Source of the DNA: Phocaeicola sp.
GTDB lineage: Bacteria > Bacteroidota > Bacteroidia > Bacteroidales > Bacteroidaceae
Direction: 5' to 3'
DNA length: 26,612 bases
Assembly: GCA_020026175.1 (NCBI GenBank)
Contig: JAHHQV010000041.1
Coordinates: forward strand, 1-26,612
Part shown: positions 9,983 through 17,984 of the stretch, one piece after another
Layout: the number at the start of each line of letters is the position of its first letter
Position numbering within the stretch: position 1 is the first letter of the stretch
Notes under the pieces: generated by a model
The model's database searches: none
The model's input: only the letters and a program-made list of their open reading frames with translations
What the model was told of the DNA's origin: nothing
Translations under genes and position numbers: made by a program

Positions 9983-10023
9983 ATAAAAAAAGCGACAGCA
10001 TTTCTGCTCTCGCTTTTTTTATT
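9982..10023 (-). terminator. Intrinsic terminator of the SPOR lipoprotein gene
   Basis: Arms 9982-10000 and 10005-10023 pair over 19 positions with a single mismatch (core AGCGACAGCA / TGCTCTCGCT, then A7 / T7) around a TTTC loop. On the minus strand, after the SPOR gene, it gives a stem followed by T7ATT. It separates the SPOR gene from the PCMD-like gene. Confidence 0.85.
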
Positions 10024-10061
10024 ATAATATGGATAATAATTCCTTTATATATACAATTCTA

Positions 10062-10562
10062 TTAATATACTCTGTACAACAACCATGAAGCCTGAAAATC
10101 TTCACGATTTGGATATTTTGCCTTAAAATTATCTCTTGCAATTGCAGCTTCTTCCTTTGTATCGAATGATGCTACAACTACACGATATGTATTGCGTTCA
10201 GAATTATATACCACTTTGGCATTATATCCCTGACCATCTAGAGTTGACTTCAATCCGTCTGCATTTGCCTTTACACCAAAGCTACCACATATTACACTGA
10301 AAGCCTTCAGTCCGTCACCAGAGACCAATTCCACTTTCTCTTCTCTTACGGGTGCCGACACTACAGGTGCAGGAGCCTGCTGTACTACAGGAGCCTGTTC
10401 CACCGGAGCAACCTCTACCGCAGGTTCTTGATTATTAGCCTCAGCCAATTCCTGTTGTTTAGCTTTTTCGTAAGCTTTCTTATAAGCACTTTCACTCGAC
10501 TTACATGATGAGAATGCAAAAACTATGCACAATCCCATTCCTAAAAAGAACAACTTTTTCAT
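10062..10562 (-). CDS. SPOR-domain lipoprotein
   Basis: A 166-residue lipoprotein: signal segment 1-19, lipobox FSSC, lipidated C20. Residues about 25-45 are charged and helical (KKAYEKAKQQELAEAN). Residues about 46-78 are a Pro/Val/Ala/Gln linker of the kind that spans periplasm or peptidoglycan. Residues about 85-163 are a SPOR domain (FSVICGSFGVKANADGLK, then YRVVVASFDTKEEA), which binds denuded glycan strands of peptidoglycan at division sites. A role in septation or envelope anchoring follows from the family; the exact partner is unknown. It is transcribed alone, from a promoter near 10618 to the terminator at 9982-10023. Confidence 0.93.
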   Translation of the reverse strand: MKKLFFLGMGLCIVFAFSSCKSSESAYKKAYEKAKQQELAEANNQEPAVEVAPVEQAPVVQQAPAPVVSAPVREEKVELVSGDGLKAFSVICGSFGVKANADGLKSTLDGQGYNAKVVYNSERNTYRVVVASFDTKEEAAIARDNFKAKYPNREDFQASWLLYRVY

Positions 10563-10617
10563 CTTGATTTCTATTTTTATATTATTATTACTAAATCTTC
10601 ATGACGTTTAATCGTGA

Positions 10618-10625
10618 CAAAAATA
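10618..10625 (-). promoter_or_regulatory. -7 element for the SPOR lipoprotein gene
   Basis: Minus-strand TATTTTTG matches TAnnTTTG, 55 bp before the start codon at 10562. No convincing -33 TTTG is seen. The divergent region 10563-10834 also contains a TAGATTTG box at 10731-10738 (+) that could serve the YtxH-like gene with a leader of about 90 nt. Confidence 0.5.
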
Positions 10626-10834
10626 CTAATATAAATTATTAGTAAGCATTAAATACTGTTAATAATACAAATCGGTGAATAAAATGTCTTTTTTAAAAGG
10701 TAAAAGCAAACAAGTTATCATTTTTTTTATTAGATTTGTAGAAAGTAAAAAAAACAACTGAAAGTAATATCCTTTTCCATATTCATAACAGAATATGTAT
10801 AAAGGTAATTTTTAACATTAAAATATAAAGCACA

Positions 10835-11038
10835 ATGAAAGCATTAAACATTGTAGCAGCATTCTTGGGTGGAGTTGCCCTAGGTGCAGCAGCTGGAATT
10901 CTTTTCGCTCCTGAAAAAGGCGAAGATACTCGTAAAAAAATAGCTGAAATCCTTCGTCAGAAAGGTATCAAACTAAATCGTGCTGAAATGGAAGACTTGG
11001 TTGACCAAATTGCAGCTGAAGTGAAAGATGCTGAATAA
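10835..11038 (+). CDS. YtxH-like small membrane-anchored protein
   Basis: A 67-residue protein with an N-terminal glycine/alanine-rich membrane segment (about 4-25, containing GGVALGAAAGILFAPEKG) and then a charged helix (EDTRKKIAEILRQKG...). The phrase LFAPxKGxxTR is the hallmark of the YtxH family of small, often stress-induced membrane proteins. The function is unknown in general. In Bacteroidales it commonly precedes a YqjE/holin-like membrane protein gene, as here. A strong hairpin lies between the two genes (11167-11241), so they may not always be co-transcribed. Confidence 0.88.
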   Translation: MKALNIVAAFLGGVALGAAAGILFAPEKGEDTRKKIAEILRQKGIKLNRAEMEDLVDQIAAEVKDAE

Positions 11039-11166
11039 TTCTTATCAGAAGACTTACAAATGCGAAAGAGTCTGTTTCTTGAATCTTCAGACTTGACTAT
11101 TATAAAAAATTCCAAGCAAACAGTGATTAGAAAACAGTCTCTTTTTTTGAAACCAACTTATTAATT

Positions 11167-11241
11167 AAGGGATTTTTAGAAGGAAAAGCCTTGCACGATT
11201 TTTGTCGACTGACGGAACTTCCTTTTAAATATCCCTTTTTT
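11167..11241 (+). terminator. Long hairpin with T-tract between the ytxH-like and holin-like genes
   Basis: Arm 11167-11185 (AAGGGATTTTTAGAAGGAA) pairs with arm 11219-11237 at 17 of 19 positions. A 33-nt loop contains a further CGA...TCG mini-stem. The stem is followed directly by TTTTCATTTT. It can act as a terminator after the YtxH-like gene or as a leader structure. A smaller AGTCTG / CAGACT hairpin lies upstream (11069-11093). Confidence 0.65.
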
Positions 11242-11259
11242 CATTTTAAATATCAAAAT

Positions 11260-11267
11260 TATTTTTG
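11260..11267 (+). promoter_or_regulatory. Possible promoter giving a leaderless holin-like mRNA
   Basis: TATTTTTG fits TAnnTTTG but ends only 5 bp before the ATG at 11273, so transcription would begin at or next to the start codon. No clear -33 TTTG is present. It could be a chance match in AT-rich DNA. Confidence 0.35.
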
Positions 11268-11272
11268 TATAT

Positions 11273-11644
11273 ATGTTTGCCAACGATAAAAGTATCGACA
11301 ATCTTGAAGCTCTTTTTAAAGAGATAAAAAAATATATCGAACTACAAGGTCAATATATTAAAATTGACTTGGTGGAAAAACTTACTATACTTATCTCAAC
11401 ACTCATACTCATCTGTGTACTGATTGTACTAGGTATGACTGCACTTTTCTATTTTTCATTCATGTTGGTATATACTATAGACTCATGGATAAACAATCTC
11501 ATAGCAAGCTATGCCGTAATGGGAGGATGCATATTGTTAATGGGAGCTATATTTTTTTTCTTCAGAAAGCAGCTCATTTTTCAACCTATGGTAAACTTTC
11601 TTGCCAATCTTTTCCTTGAAGACAATAATGATAATAATATATAA
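11273..11644 (+). CDS. YqjE/holin-superfamily-like membrane protein (Phage_holin_3_6 type)
   Basis: A 123-residue protein with a cytoplasmic amphipathic N-terminus (LEALFKEIKKYIELQGQYIKIDLVEK) and two membrane segments (about 37-66 and 77-97, the second ending in FFFFRK), then a short tail ending in an Asp/Asn cluster. This layout matches the DUF1469 / Phage_holin_3_6 family, typified by YqjE, which pairs with YtxH- or YqjD-like proteins in chromosomes. Despite the name there is no sign of phage here. The function is unknown, probably envelope stress or membrane association. The start at 11273 keeps the conserved N-terminal helix, and no other in-frame ATG lies before the first membrane segment. 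It is followed 10 bp later by a small basic protein gene. Confidence 0.8.
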   Translation: MFANDKSIDNLEALFKEIKKYIELQGQYIKIDLVEKLTILISTLILICVLIVLGMTALFYFSFMLVYTIDSWINNLIASYAVMGGCILLMGAIFFFFRKQLIFQPMVNFLANLFLEDNNDNNI

Positions 11645-11654
11645 TTGAAAGAAT

Positions 11655-11915
11655 ATGGAAAATAAATATAGCATGGAAATAATCAGAGCCAGGAAACTTG
11701 AAAAAAAAGAGAAACTGAATAATTCCAAAGACAAAATATTCAGACTAACACAAAGACTGTTTGCACCTCCTCAAACAAAAAGCAAAATGGAGCTTATTAT
11801 GCATAACTTCAATTCCGGAATGGCTGCATATGACGGAATCATGACTGGAATAAGAATATACAGAAGAGTTAAAGACATATTAGGCATAAGAAAAAGCAAC
11901 CGTGCCGTAAAATAA
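11655..11915 (+). CDS. Small basic protein of unknown function
   Basis: An 86-residue, strongly basic protein (many Lys and Arg) with no membrane segment or signal peptide. The N-terminal half is a charged helix (IIRARKLEKKEKLNNSKDKIF). The C-terminal half contains MELIMHNFNSGMAAYDGIMTGIRIYRRVKDILG, given here as MELIMHNFNSGMAAYDG and then a helix ending VKDILG. I do not recognise a named family. Its place 10 bp after the holin-like gene suggests that the YtxH-like, holin-like and this gene form one small envelope cassette, in the way that YqjD, YqjE and YqjK are grouped in enterobacteria. That comparison is one of layout only. It is a real gene by its compact spacing and lack of overlap. Confidence 0.75.
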   Translation: MENKYSMEIIRARKLEKKEKLNNSKDKIFRLTQRLFAPPQTKSKMELIMHNFNSGMAAYDGIMTGIRIYRRVKDILGIRKSNRAVK

Positions 11916-11982
11916 CATTCATTACATCAGTAACCATTTATTTATAACAAACACATTTATAAACTTAAAGAAACAAGACACA

Positions 11983-12564
11983 ATGAAAAAAACTTGGATT
12001 ATAATTATTGCAATTATCGCATTATTGGTTGTATACAGTGTATCAACGTATAATTCACTCGTTACTCAGGACGAGTCTGTAGAGACAGCATGGAGCAATG
12101 TTGAAAATCAATATCAAAGACGTTCTGACCTTATTCCTAATCTGGTTAATACTGTAAAAGGATATGCTTCACATGAAAAGGAGACTCTTGATGCTGTCAT
12201 ATCTGCTCGTTCCAGAGCTACACAGACTTCACTAAAAATGGATGACCTAACTTCTGAAAAACTGCAGGCTTACCAAAAAGTTCAAGGAGAAATAGGAGCT
12301 GCATTAGGAAGACTTATGGTTGTTGCCGAAAAATATCCTGACTTGAAAGCCAACGAAAATTTCCAGGCACTTCAAGCACAATTGGAAGGTACAGAAAACA
12401 GAATAAGCGTTGAGCGCAGAAAATTCAATGAAACAGCAAAGGAATATAATACAAATATCCGTAAATTCCCAAAAAATATTTTCTCAAGCATGTTCGGATT
12501 CGAAAAACATCCTTATTTCGAAGCTGCCGAAGGTTCTGAAAAAGCACCTGAAGTAAAATTCTGA
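11983..12564 (+). CDS. lemA: LemA family protein
   Basis: A 193-residue protein with one N-terminal membrane helix (about 4-22) followed by a long four-helix LemA domain. Signature segments are VETAWSNVENQYQRRSDLIPNLVNTVKGY (as VETAWSNVENQYQRR and then DLIPNLVNTVKGYA at about 48-61), LGRLMVVAEKYPDLKANENF, and RRKFNETAKEYNT near the C-terminus. LemA proteins are membrane-anchored, with the helical domain outside the cytoplasm. The biochemical role is not established. In many genomes, as here (7 bp gap), lemA is followed by a TPM-domain gene, and the two are thought to work together. Confidence 0.96.
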   Translation: MKKTWIIIIAIIALLVVYSVSTYNSLVTQDESVETAWSNVENQYQRRSDLIPNLVNTVKGYASHEKETLDAVISARSRATQTSLKMDDLTSEKLQAYQKVQGEIGAALGRLMVVAEKYPDLKANENFQALQAQLEGTENRISVERRKFNETAKEYNTNIRKFPKNIFSSMFGFEKHPYFEAAEGSEKAPEVKF

Positions 12565-12570
12565 TAAGTC

Positions 12571-13491
12571 ATGAGGAAATTTTACACCTTTATACTTCTC
12601 ATCTGTACTTTATGTACGGCATATTCTGTAGCCAAAGAATACAAAGTAGAGGACGTTCCTATGGTACATCTTGCCGACAGAAGCAAATATGTAAGCAATC
12701 CTGACAATATTCTTTCTGCAACTACTGTAAGCGAGATTGACCGTATACTGTTCGTCCTCGAACAAAAAACAGGCATACAAACTTCAGTAGTTGTCATAGA
12801 AAAGATAGAAGGAGGAGATTGTTTTGATTTTGCTTATAATTTGGGAAGAAAGCATGGTATAGGGCAGAAAGGGAAGGACAACGGACTTGTTGTTCTTCTT
12901 TCCACAAGCGACAGATGCATACAGTTTTCTACAGGATATGGCTTGGAAGGTATATTGCCCGATGCCATCTGCAAGAAAATTCAGATAAGGTACATGAACA
13001 AAGCTTTTGCCAACAACAATTGGGATGCAGGAATGCTTGCAGGAATGAAAGCGTTAAACAACATTCTTATAAACGAGAAAGGAAGTCCTGACAATAATAA
13101 AGAATCAAGAAACAACTATGGGCTGTTCATTGCACTTATTGCCACTATAAGCATAACCCTACTCTATCTATTCATCAATGTACGTCGCAACAAACGTTGT
13201 CCCAAATGTCATAACCAGTCATTAAAAGTAATTTCATCGCGTACTATAGAGAAGTACTCCACCTATCATATTGATGAGGTGGTAATATGTTGCAGTCATT
13301 GCGGACATATTATACGCAAAGAGGTACGAATAGACGATGACGACAATCTCCACAATGGCAGAAGAGGCTTTGGAGGAGGAATATTCATGGGCGGTCTTGG
13401 CGGTGGATTCGGCAGAGGCAGCGGAGGTTTCGACGGAGGCAGCTTTGGAGGAGGCGACTTTGGAGGAGGAGGAGCCGGCAGCAAGTTCTAA
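12571..13491 (+). CDS. TPM-domain membrane protein with zinc ribbon and Gly-rich tail (YgcG-like)
   Basis: A 306-residue protein. A signal peptide or anchor covers 1 to about 21. A TPM (TLP18.3/Psb32/MOLO-1) domain spans about 36-165, with NILSATTVSEIDRIL, KDNGLVVLLS and the family motif GYGLEGILPD (122-131). A membrane helix follows (about 183-203). Next is a CxxC...CxxC zinc ribbon made by C210/C213 and C241/C244. The tail (about 264-306) is almost all Gly with Phe and Ser, as in YgcG-type proteins. The TPM domain would face the periplasm and the zinc ribbon and tail the cytoplasm. The zinc ribbon is an addition many YgcG proteins lack. It is encoded 7 bp after lemA and 30 bp before aroC, so read-through into aroC is likely. 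Confidence 0.92.
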   Translation: MRKFYTFILLICTLCTAYSVAKEYKVEDVPMVHLADRSKYVSNPDNILSATTVSEIDRILFVLEQKTGIQTSVVVIEKIEGGDCFDFAYNLGRKHGIGQKGKDNGLVVLLSTSDRCIQFSTGYGLEGILPDAICKKIQIRYMNKAFANNNWDAGMLAGMKALNNILINEKGSPDNNKESRNNYGLFIALIATISITLLYLFINVRRNKRCPKCHNQSLKVISSRTIEKYSTYHIDEVVICCSHCGHIIRKEVRIDDDDNLHNGRRGFGGGIFMGGLGGGFGRGSGGFDGGSFGGGDFGGGGAGSKF

Positions 13492-13521
13492 ATATTACAA
13501 AACATACAGATACATACACTT

Positions 13522-14601
13522 ATGATAAACAATACTTTTGGAAATATATTTCGTCTTACCAGCTTCGGAGAGTCACATGGTAAGGCTATAGGAGGTGTTA
13601 TAGACGGATTTCCGGCAGGTATAGAAATAGATACTGAATTTATACAATCTGAACTCGACAGAAGGAAACCTGGACAATCACTTATTACTACCGCCAGAAA
13701 AGAAGGAGACAAAGTAGAATTTCTTTCCGGCATATACGATGGCATATCTACAGGATGTCCTATAGGATTCGTTGTATGGAATACCAACCAACATTCTAAC
13801 GATTACGACAACATGAAAGACTTGTTCCGACCTTCACATGCCGACTATACTTATACCGAAAAATATGGAATAAGAGACCATAGAGGAGGCGGACGTTCTT
13901 CGGCAAGAGAAACCATTGCAAGAGTCGTTGGTGGTGCTATGGCAAAACTGGCTCTAAAAAAAATAGGCGTAGAAATAAAGGCTTACACATCACAAGTCGG
14001 AGATTTTGTTCTTGACAAGGATTATAACCAATACGACATGGACGAGATAGAAAAGAACCCTGTAAGATGTCCTGACAAGGAAATGGCCGAAAAGATGGCT
14101 GAGTTCATCAAGCAAGTAAAAGGCGAAGGAAACACTATAGGCGGCACTATAAGTTGCGTAATCAAAGGATGTCCTGTAGGACTTGGCCAACCAACTTTCG
14201 GCAAACTGCATGCTGCTCTTGGCAATGCAATGCTTACCATAAATGCAGCAAAAGGATTCGAATACGGACAAGGATTCGGCAATATGCATATGAAAGGGAG
14301 CGAACAGAATGATATTTTCTATAACGATAACGGACATATAGGTTTCCGCACAAACCGTTCAGGAGGAATACAAGGAGGAATAAGCAACGGACAGGATATC
14401 TATTTCAAGGTAGCATTCAAACCTGTTGCCACTATACTCATGGAGCAACCTACAGTAGACAAGTATGGAAACGAAACATTCCTCAAGGCAAAAGGCAGAC
14501 ACGACCCATGCGTATTGCCCAGAGCCGTACCTATAGTAGAAGCTATGGCTGCTATGACCATACTCGATTATTATCTAATAAACAAAGCAAGTTCATTATA
14601 A
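13522..14601 (+). CDS. aroC: Chorismate synthase
   Basis: Converts 5-enolpyruvylshikimate-3-phosphate to chorismate, the last shared step towards Phe, Tyr, Trp and folate, using reduced FMN. The 359-residue length is normal. The three family signatures are present: GESHGKAIGGVIDGFPAG near the N-terminus (15-32), the RDHRGGGRSSARET block, and the C-terminal GRHDPCVLPRAVPIVEAMAA. Start: the ATG at 13522 gives the expected N-terminus NTFGNIFRLTSFGESHG. The gene follows the TPM gene by 30 bp and precedes an M20 dipeptidase gene by 14 bp. It faces, across a terminator, the operon that draws chorismate into Phe and Tyr. Confidence 0.98.
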   Translation: MINNTFGNIFRLTSFGESHGKAIGGVIDGFPAGIEIDTEFIQSELDRRKPGQSLITTARKEGDKVEFLSGIYDGISTGCPIGFVVWNTNQHSNDYDNMKDLFRPSHADYTYTEKYGIRDHRGGGRSSARETIARVVGGAMAKLALKKIGVEIKAYTSQVGDFVLDKDYNQYDMDEIEKNPVRCPDKEMAEKMAEFIKQVKGEGNTIGGTISCVIKGCPVGLGQPTFGKLHAALGNAMLTINAAKGFEYGQGFGNMHMKGSEQNDIFYNDNGHIGFRTNRSGGIQGGISNGQDIYFKVAFKPVATILMEQPTVDKYGNETFLKAKGRHDPCVLPRAVPIVEAMAAMTILDYYLINKASSL

Positions 14602-14615
14602 CAAATTCTATTATC

Positions 14616-15974
14616 ATGGAAGTAAGACAATATATCAAGGAAAACGAAAATCGTTTTATAGAGGAACTTTTCAGTTTGATACGCATACCAAGTATCAGTG
14701 CATATCCACAACACAAGGATGACATGCTGGCTTGTGCAGAAAGATGGAAACAACTTTTGATAGAAGCCGGAGCAGATGAAGCAATGATTATGCCTTCAAA
14801 TGGCAATCCGCTTGTATATGCCGAAAAAAGAATAAACCCTGAAGCTCCTACAGTATTGGTTTATGCACATTATGATGTAATGCCTGCAGAGCCTTTAGAA
14901 CTATGGAAAAACAGTCCATTCGAACCCGAAATAAGAGAAGAGCGCATTTGGGCAAGAGGTGCTGACGACGACAAGGGGCAAGCCATGATACAGGCAAAAG
15001 CTTTTGAATACATGGTACGCAACGGTTTGTTGAAGCATAACATAAAATTCATATTCGAAGGCGAAGAAGAAATAGGTTCTCCAAGTCTGAATGCTTTCCT
15101 TAAAGAACACAAAGAACTGCTTAAAGCAGATGTAATTCTTGTTTCAGACACAAGCATGCTTGGAGCAGACCTTCCATCACTCACCACAGGACTCAGAGGA
15201 CTGGCTTATTGGGAAATAGAGGTTACAGGTCCAAACCGTGACCTTCACTCAGGCCACTTTGGAGGTGCCGTGGCAAACCCTATCAACACATTGTGTAGCA
15301 TGATAGCACAAATCATTGATGCCGATGGAAAAATAACCATACCACATTTTTATGACGATGTAGAAGAAGTTCCACAAGTCGAACGCGAAATGATAGCCAA
15401 TATACCTTTCGATGAAAAGAAATATATGGAAGCCATAGGTGTAAAGGCTCTGAAAGGCGAAAAGGGATATTCCACATTAGAGCGAAACAGCTGCCGACCA
15501 TCATTCGATGTATGTGGCATTTGGGGAGGATTTACCGGTGAAGGCTCAAAGACCGTTCTTCCTTCAAAAGCATACGCAAAAGTTTCATGCCGTCTTGTTC
15601 CGCATCAGAATCACGAAACAATATCAAAACTATTCGTAGATTACATAAACGAAATTGCACCCGACTATGTACAGGTGAAAGTGACTCCTATGCATGGCGG
15701 TGAAGGTTATGTATGTCCTATCACCCTTCCTGCATACAAAGCAGCCGAAAAAGGTTTTGAAAAAGCATTCGGCAAGAAACCTCTTGCGGTACGTCGCGGT
15801 GGAAGCATTCCTATCATCAGCGATTTCGAACAGATATTAGGTATAAAGACAGTACTTATGGGTTTCGGTCTTGAAAGCAATGCAATACACTCTCCTAACG
15901 AGAATTTCCGTCTTGACATTTTCCGCAAAGGAATAGAGGCTGTCATCGAATTCCACAAAGAATTCAGCAAATAA
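14616..15974 (+). CDS. M20 family metallodipeptidase
   Basis: A cytoplasmic, di-zinc dipeptidase-type hydrolase of the M20 family (PepV / CNDP-like). I use the ATG at 14616 (452 residues): the frame is open back to 14508, but that would run into aroC and the extra 36 residues are not family-like. Metal and catalytic residues are visible: H85 and D87 in YAHYDV, D118 in ARGADDDKG, the Glu pair in EGEEEIG (150-152), D178 in VSDTS, and a late His in NAIHSPNE. A dimerisation (lid) domain lies at about 190-350, with HSGHFGGAVANP. It has no signal peptide. It is probably co-transcribed with aroC; the link to aromatic synthesis is not evident, so it may be only a passenger. Confidence 0.95.
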   Translation: MEVRQYIKENENRFIEELFSLIRIPSISAYPQHKDDMLACAERWKQLLIEAGADEAMIMPSNGNPLVYAEKRINPEAPTVLVYAHYDVMPAEPLELWKNSPFEPEIREERIWARGADDDKGQAMIQAKAFEYMVRNGLLKHNIKFIFEGEEEIGSPSLNAFLKEHKELLKADVILVSDTSMLGADLPSLTTGLRGLAYWEIEVTGPNRDLHSGHFGGAVANPINTLCSMIAQIIDADGKITIPHFYDDVEEVPQVEREMIANIPFDEKKYMEAIGVKALKGEKGYSTLERNSCRPSFDVCGIWGGFTGEGSKTVLPSKAYAKVSCRLVPHQNHETISKLFVDYINEIAPDYVQVKVTPMHGGEGYVCPITLPAYKAAEKGFEKAFGKKPLAVRRGGSIPIISDFEQILGIKTVLMGFGLESNAIHSPNENFRLDIFRKGIEAVIEFHKEFSK

Positions 15975-16000
15975 GCAGCATACACCCAAACAACAACAAT

Positions 16001-16051
16001 AATCCCCGCCATTTGAAGAAAGGCCTTAGGCAAATCTCTATGGCGGGGATT
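16001..16051. terminator. Hairpin between convergent dipeptidase and tyrA genes
   Basis: AATCCCCGCCAT (16001-16012) is the exact reverse complement of ATGGCGGGGATT (16040-16051), a GC-rich 12-bp stem. TTTG / CAAA can add an inner step. T-tracts on either side are weak, so it is a probable bidirectional terminator or transcript-end stabiliser for the two converging operons. Confidence 0.7.
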
Positions 16052-16063
16052 TCTGTTTCAATA

Positions 16064-16837
16064 CTATTTTATATTGTTTCTAATCTTGCTAAGATAGGCA
16101 CGCATACCTTCAGCATTCTTATTACTTATTATATCAAGCAGTTCATTCAATTCTGTACGTATACTCTCAACTTGCTGCGGAGTGCGAGGATTGAACAGTA
16201 TCTCCTGCAACAAGAAGTCATCTTCATTAAGCACACCCTTTGCTATAGCCATATGGCGTTTGAATGTAGTACCGGGAGCATCCTGATGTTTCATCACTGC
16301 AGCAAAGACAAATGTAGATACAAAAGGTATAGACAATGAATATGCCACCGTTTCGTCATGTTCATCAAACGTATACTCAAAGATATTAAGTCCAAGTCTC
16401 TGATAAATATCCTTGAAGAACACCTTGCCAAGACAATCACCCTCTTTTATAATAATAGCATTTTCCGTACTTAGTTTGTCCAGATTGGCAAATGTAGGTC
16501 CAAACATAGGGTGAGTAGAAACATATCTGAATCCACAACTATCATAAAAATCCTTCAGTCCTGTCTTCACAGAAGCAATATCACTCAATATACAATCTTT
16601 AGGCAGCACAGGCAAAACCTGCCTAAATGCATCAAGGGTATATTTCACTGTTGCAGCATTTATAACAAGCTCTGGCTTGAACTCTTCTATCTCATCCAAT
16701 GCTGTAAATCTGCGACAATTATACATAAAACGCAAATTTTCGGGCTTTATATCAAAAACTGCGACCTCATGGTCGAAACTCAATACATCAGTAAAAAAGG
16801 ATCCCATTTTTCCGGCTCCCAATATCAATATTCTCAT
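16064..16837 (-). CDS. tyrA: Prephenate dehydrogenase
   Basis: Oxidises and decarboxylates prephenate to 4-hydroxyphenylpyruvate with NAD(P), the tyrosine branch after chorismate mutase. The 257-residue protein opens with a Rossmann motif GAGKMG (7-12). It then has SDIASVKTG (about 85-93) and the active-site segment STHPMFGP (107-114), with the His that is conserved in TyrA enzymes. The C-terminal helical dimerisation region begins at about 165. There is no ACT domain and no fused chorismate mutase; the mutase is carried by the gene just upstream (10 bp gap). It is the last gene of the pheA operon, and so under the attenuator described at 20000-20212. Confidence 0.93.
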   Translation of the reverse strand: MRILILGAGKMGSFFTDVLSFDHEVAVFDIKPENLRFMYNCRRFTALDEIEEFKPELVINAATVKYTLDAFRQVLPVLPKDCILSDIASVKTGLKDFYDSCGFRYVSTHPMFGPTFANLDKLSTENAIIIKEGDCLGKVFFKDIYQRLGLNIFEYTFDEHDETVAYSLSIPFVSTFVFAAVMKHQDAPGTTFKRHMAIAKGVLNEDDFLLQEILFNPRTPQQVESIRTELNELLDIISNKNAEGMRAYLSKIRNNIK

Positions 16838-16847
16838 TTTTTCAGGT

Positions 16848-17915
16848 TTACTTATTGATTATTTCCATCTGCTGGCGAACACTTTCCTCGTGTATCGCTT
16901 CAAATACATGTTTCACAAATTCTGAATCCATTCCACACAAAGACCCTTGCGCACCTCTCTTGTCAAGGATTTCATTATATCTACCTGTCTGAAGAATAGT
17001 CATATTATGCTCTTTCTTGAATGTACCTATTTCGCGGCACACACGCATACGCTTGGCCATAACTTCAATCAGTTCGTTATCACATTCGTCAATCTGTCTT
17101 CTTAGTTCACCAAGGTTTTCTGTTGACTGATGTTCATCTCTTATCACAAGCAGATTAAGAATATAATCCAATACATCAGGAGTAATCTGCTGTGCAGCGT
17201 CACTCCAAGCGCAGTCAGGATTACAATGAGACTCTACAATAAGTCCGTCGAATCCCAAATCCATAGCCTGCTGACAAAGCGGAGCAATAAGTTCTCTCCT
17301 TCCACCTATATGGCTAGGGTCACAAATAATAGGAAGATTAGGAATTCTTCTTCTCAGTTCGATTGGAATATGCCACTGAGGAAGGTTTCGGTATATCTTC
17401 TTGTCATACGAAGAGAAGCCTCTATGGATAGCTCCCAATTTTGTTATACCGGCATTATTAAGACGCTCCATTGCACCAATCCACAACTCCAAGTCAGGAT
17501 TTACAGGATTCTTTACATAAACAGGAATATCAACCCCCTTCAAGGCATCTGCAATTTCCTGTACGGCAAACGGATTGGCGGTTGTACGTGCTCCTATCCA
17601 GAGAATATCTATACCTGCTTTCAAACATTCGTACACATGTTTTGCAGTAGCTACTTCTGTCGATACATACATACCTGTTTCCTTCTTGACTTCCTTCAGC
17701 CATGCCAAACCATCTACTCCAACACCTTCAAATCCTCCCGGTTTAGTACGAGGTTTCCATATTCCTCCACGAAAAATCTTCAATCCTTTATCTGCCAAAG
17801 ATTTTGCAGTAGTCATCACTTGTTCTTCTGTTTCCACACTACAAGGACCTGCTATAACCAACGGACGTTCTTCCGATACGCCTTCCAATTTTATTTGTTG
17901 TAAATTTAATGACAT
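16848..17915 (-). CDS. aroF: Bifunctional DAHP synthase / chorismate mutase
   Basis: A two-domain enzyme of 355 residues. Residues 1 to about 260 are a 3-deoxy-D-arabino-heptulosonate-7-phosphate synthase of the Ibeta (KDO8P-synthase-like) class, with IAGPCSVET (C25), RGGIWKPRTKPGGFEG (49-64), the GARTT loop (108-112) and DPSHIGGRR (199-207). Residues about 267-350 are an AroQ-type chorismate mutase (LRRQIDECDNELIEVMAKRM, then VCREIGTFKKE). It carries out the first step of the shikimate pathway and the first step of the Phe/Tyr branch in one chain. In such C-terminal fusions the mutase domain also serves as the allosteric sensor, with prephenate as inhibitor (known for related Bacteroidales enzymes). 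The symbol is by function. It lies between the aminotransferase and tyrA genes. Confidence 0.96.
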   Translation of the reverse strand: MSLNLQQIKLEGVSEERPLVIAGPCSVETEEQVMTTAKSLADKGLKIFRGGIWKPRTKPGGFEGVGVDGLAWLKEVKKETGMYVSTEVATAKHVYECLKAGIDILWIGARTTANPFAVQEIADALKGVDIPVYVKNPVNPDLELWIGAMERLNNAGITKLGAIHRGFSSYDKKIYRNLPQWHIPIELRRRIPNLPIICDPSHIGGRRELIAPLCQQAMDLGFDGLIVESHCNPDCAWSDAAQQITPDVLDYILNLLVIRDEHQSTENLGELRRQIDECDNELIEVMAKRMRVCREIGTFKKEHNMTILQTGRYNEILDKRGAQGSLCGMDSEFVKHVFEAIHEESVRQQMEIINK

Positions 17916-17984
17916 AGTTATTTTATTTTTAAAGTTTTCATAATTAACAAGTTACCAAAGTCCACCTATAAATTTAGTTTTGGA

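Noticed and set aside
13296..13484. Proline-rich minus-strand ORF
   Set aside because: It is the antisense reading of the glycine-rich tail of the TPM protein.
14508..14615. N-terminal extension of the M20 dipeptidase
   Set aside because: It overlaps the aroC coding region in another frame and is not family-like; the ATG at 14616 fits the family.
17916..17984. A possible internal promoter or attenuator before the DAHP synthase gene
   Set aside because: Only a 6-bp hairpin (AGTCCA / TGGACT, 17959-17986) with no T-tract and no TAnnTTTG box; too weak to call.
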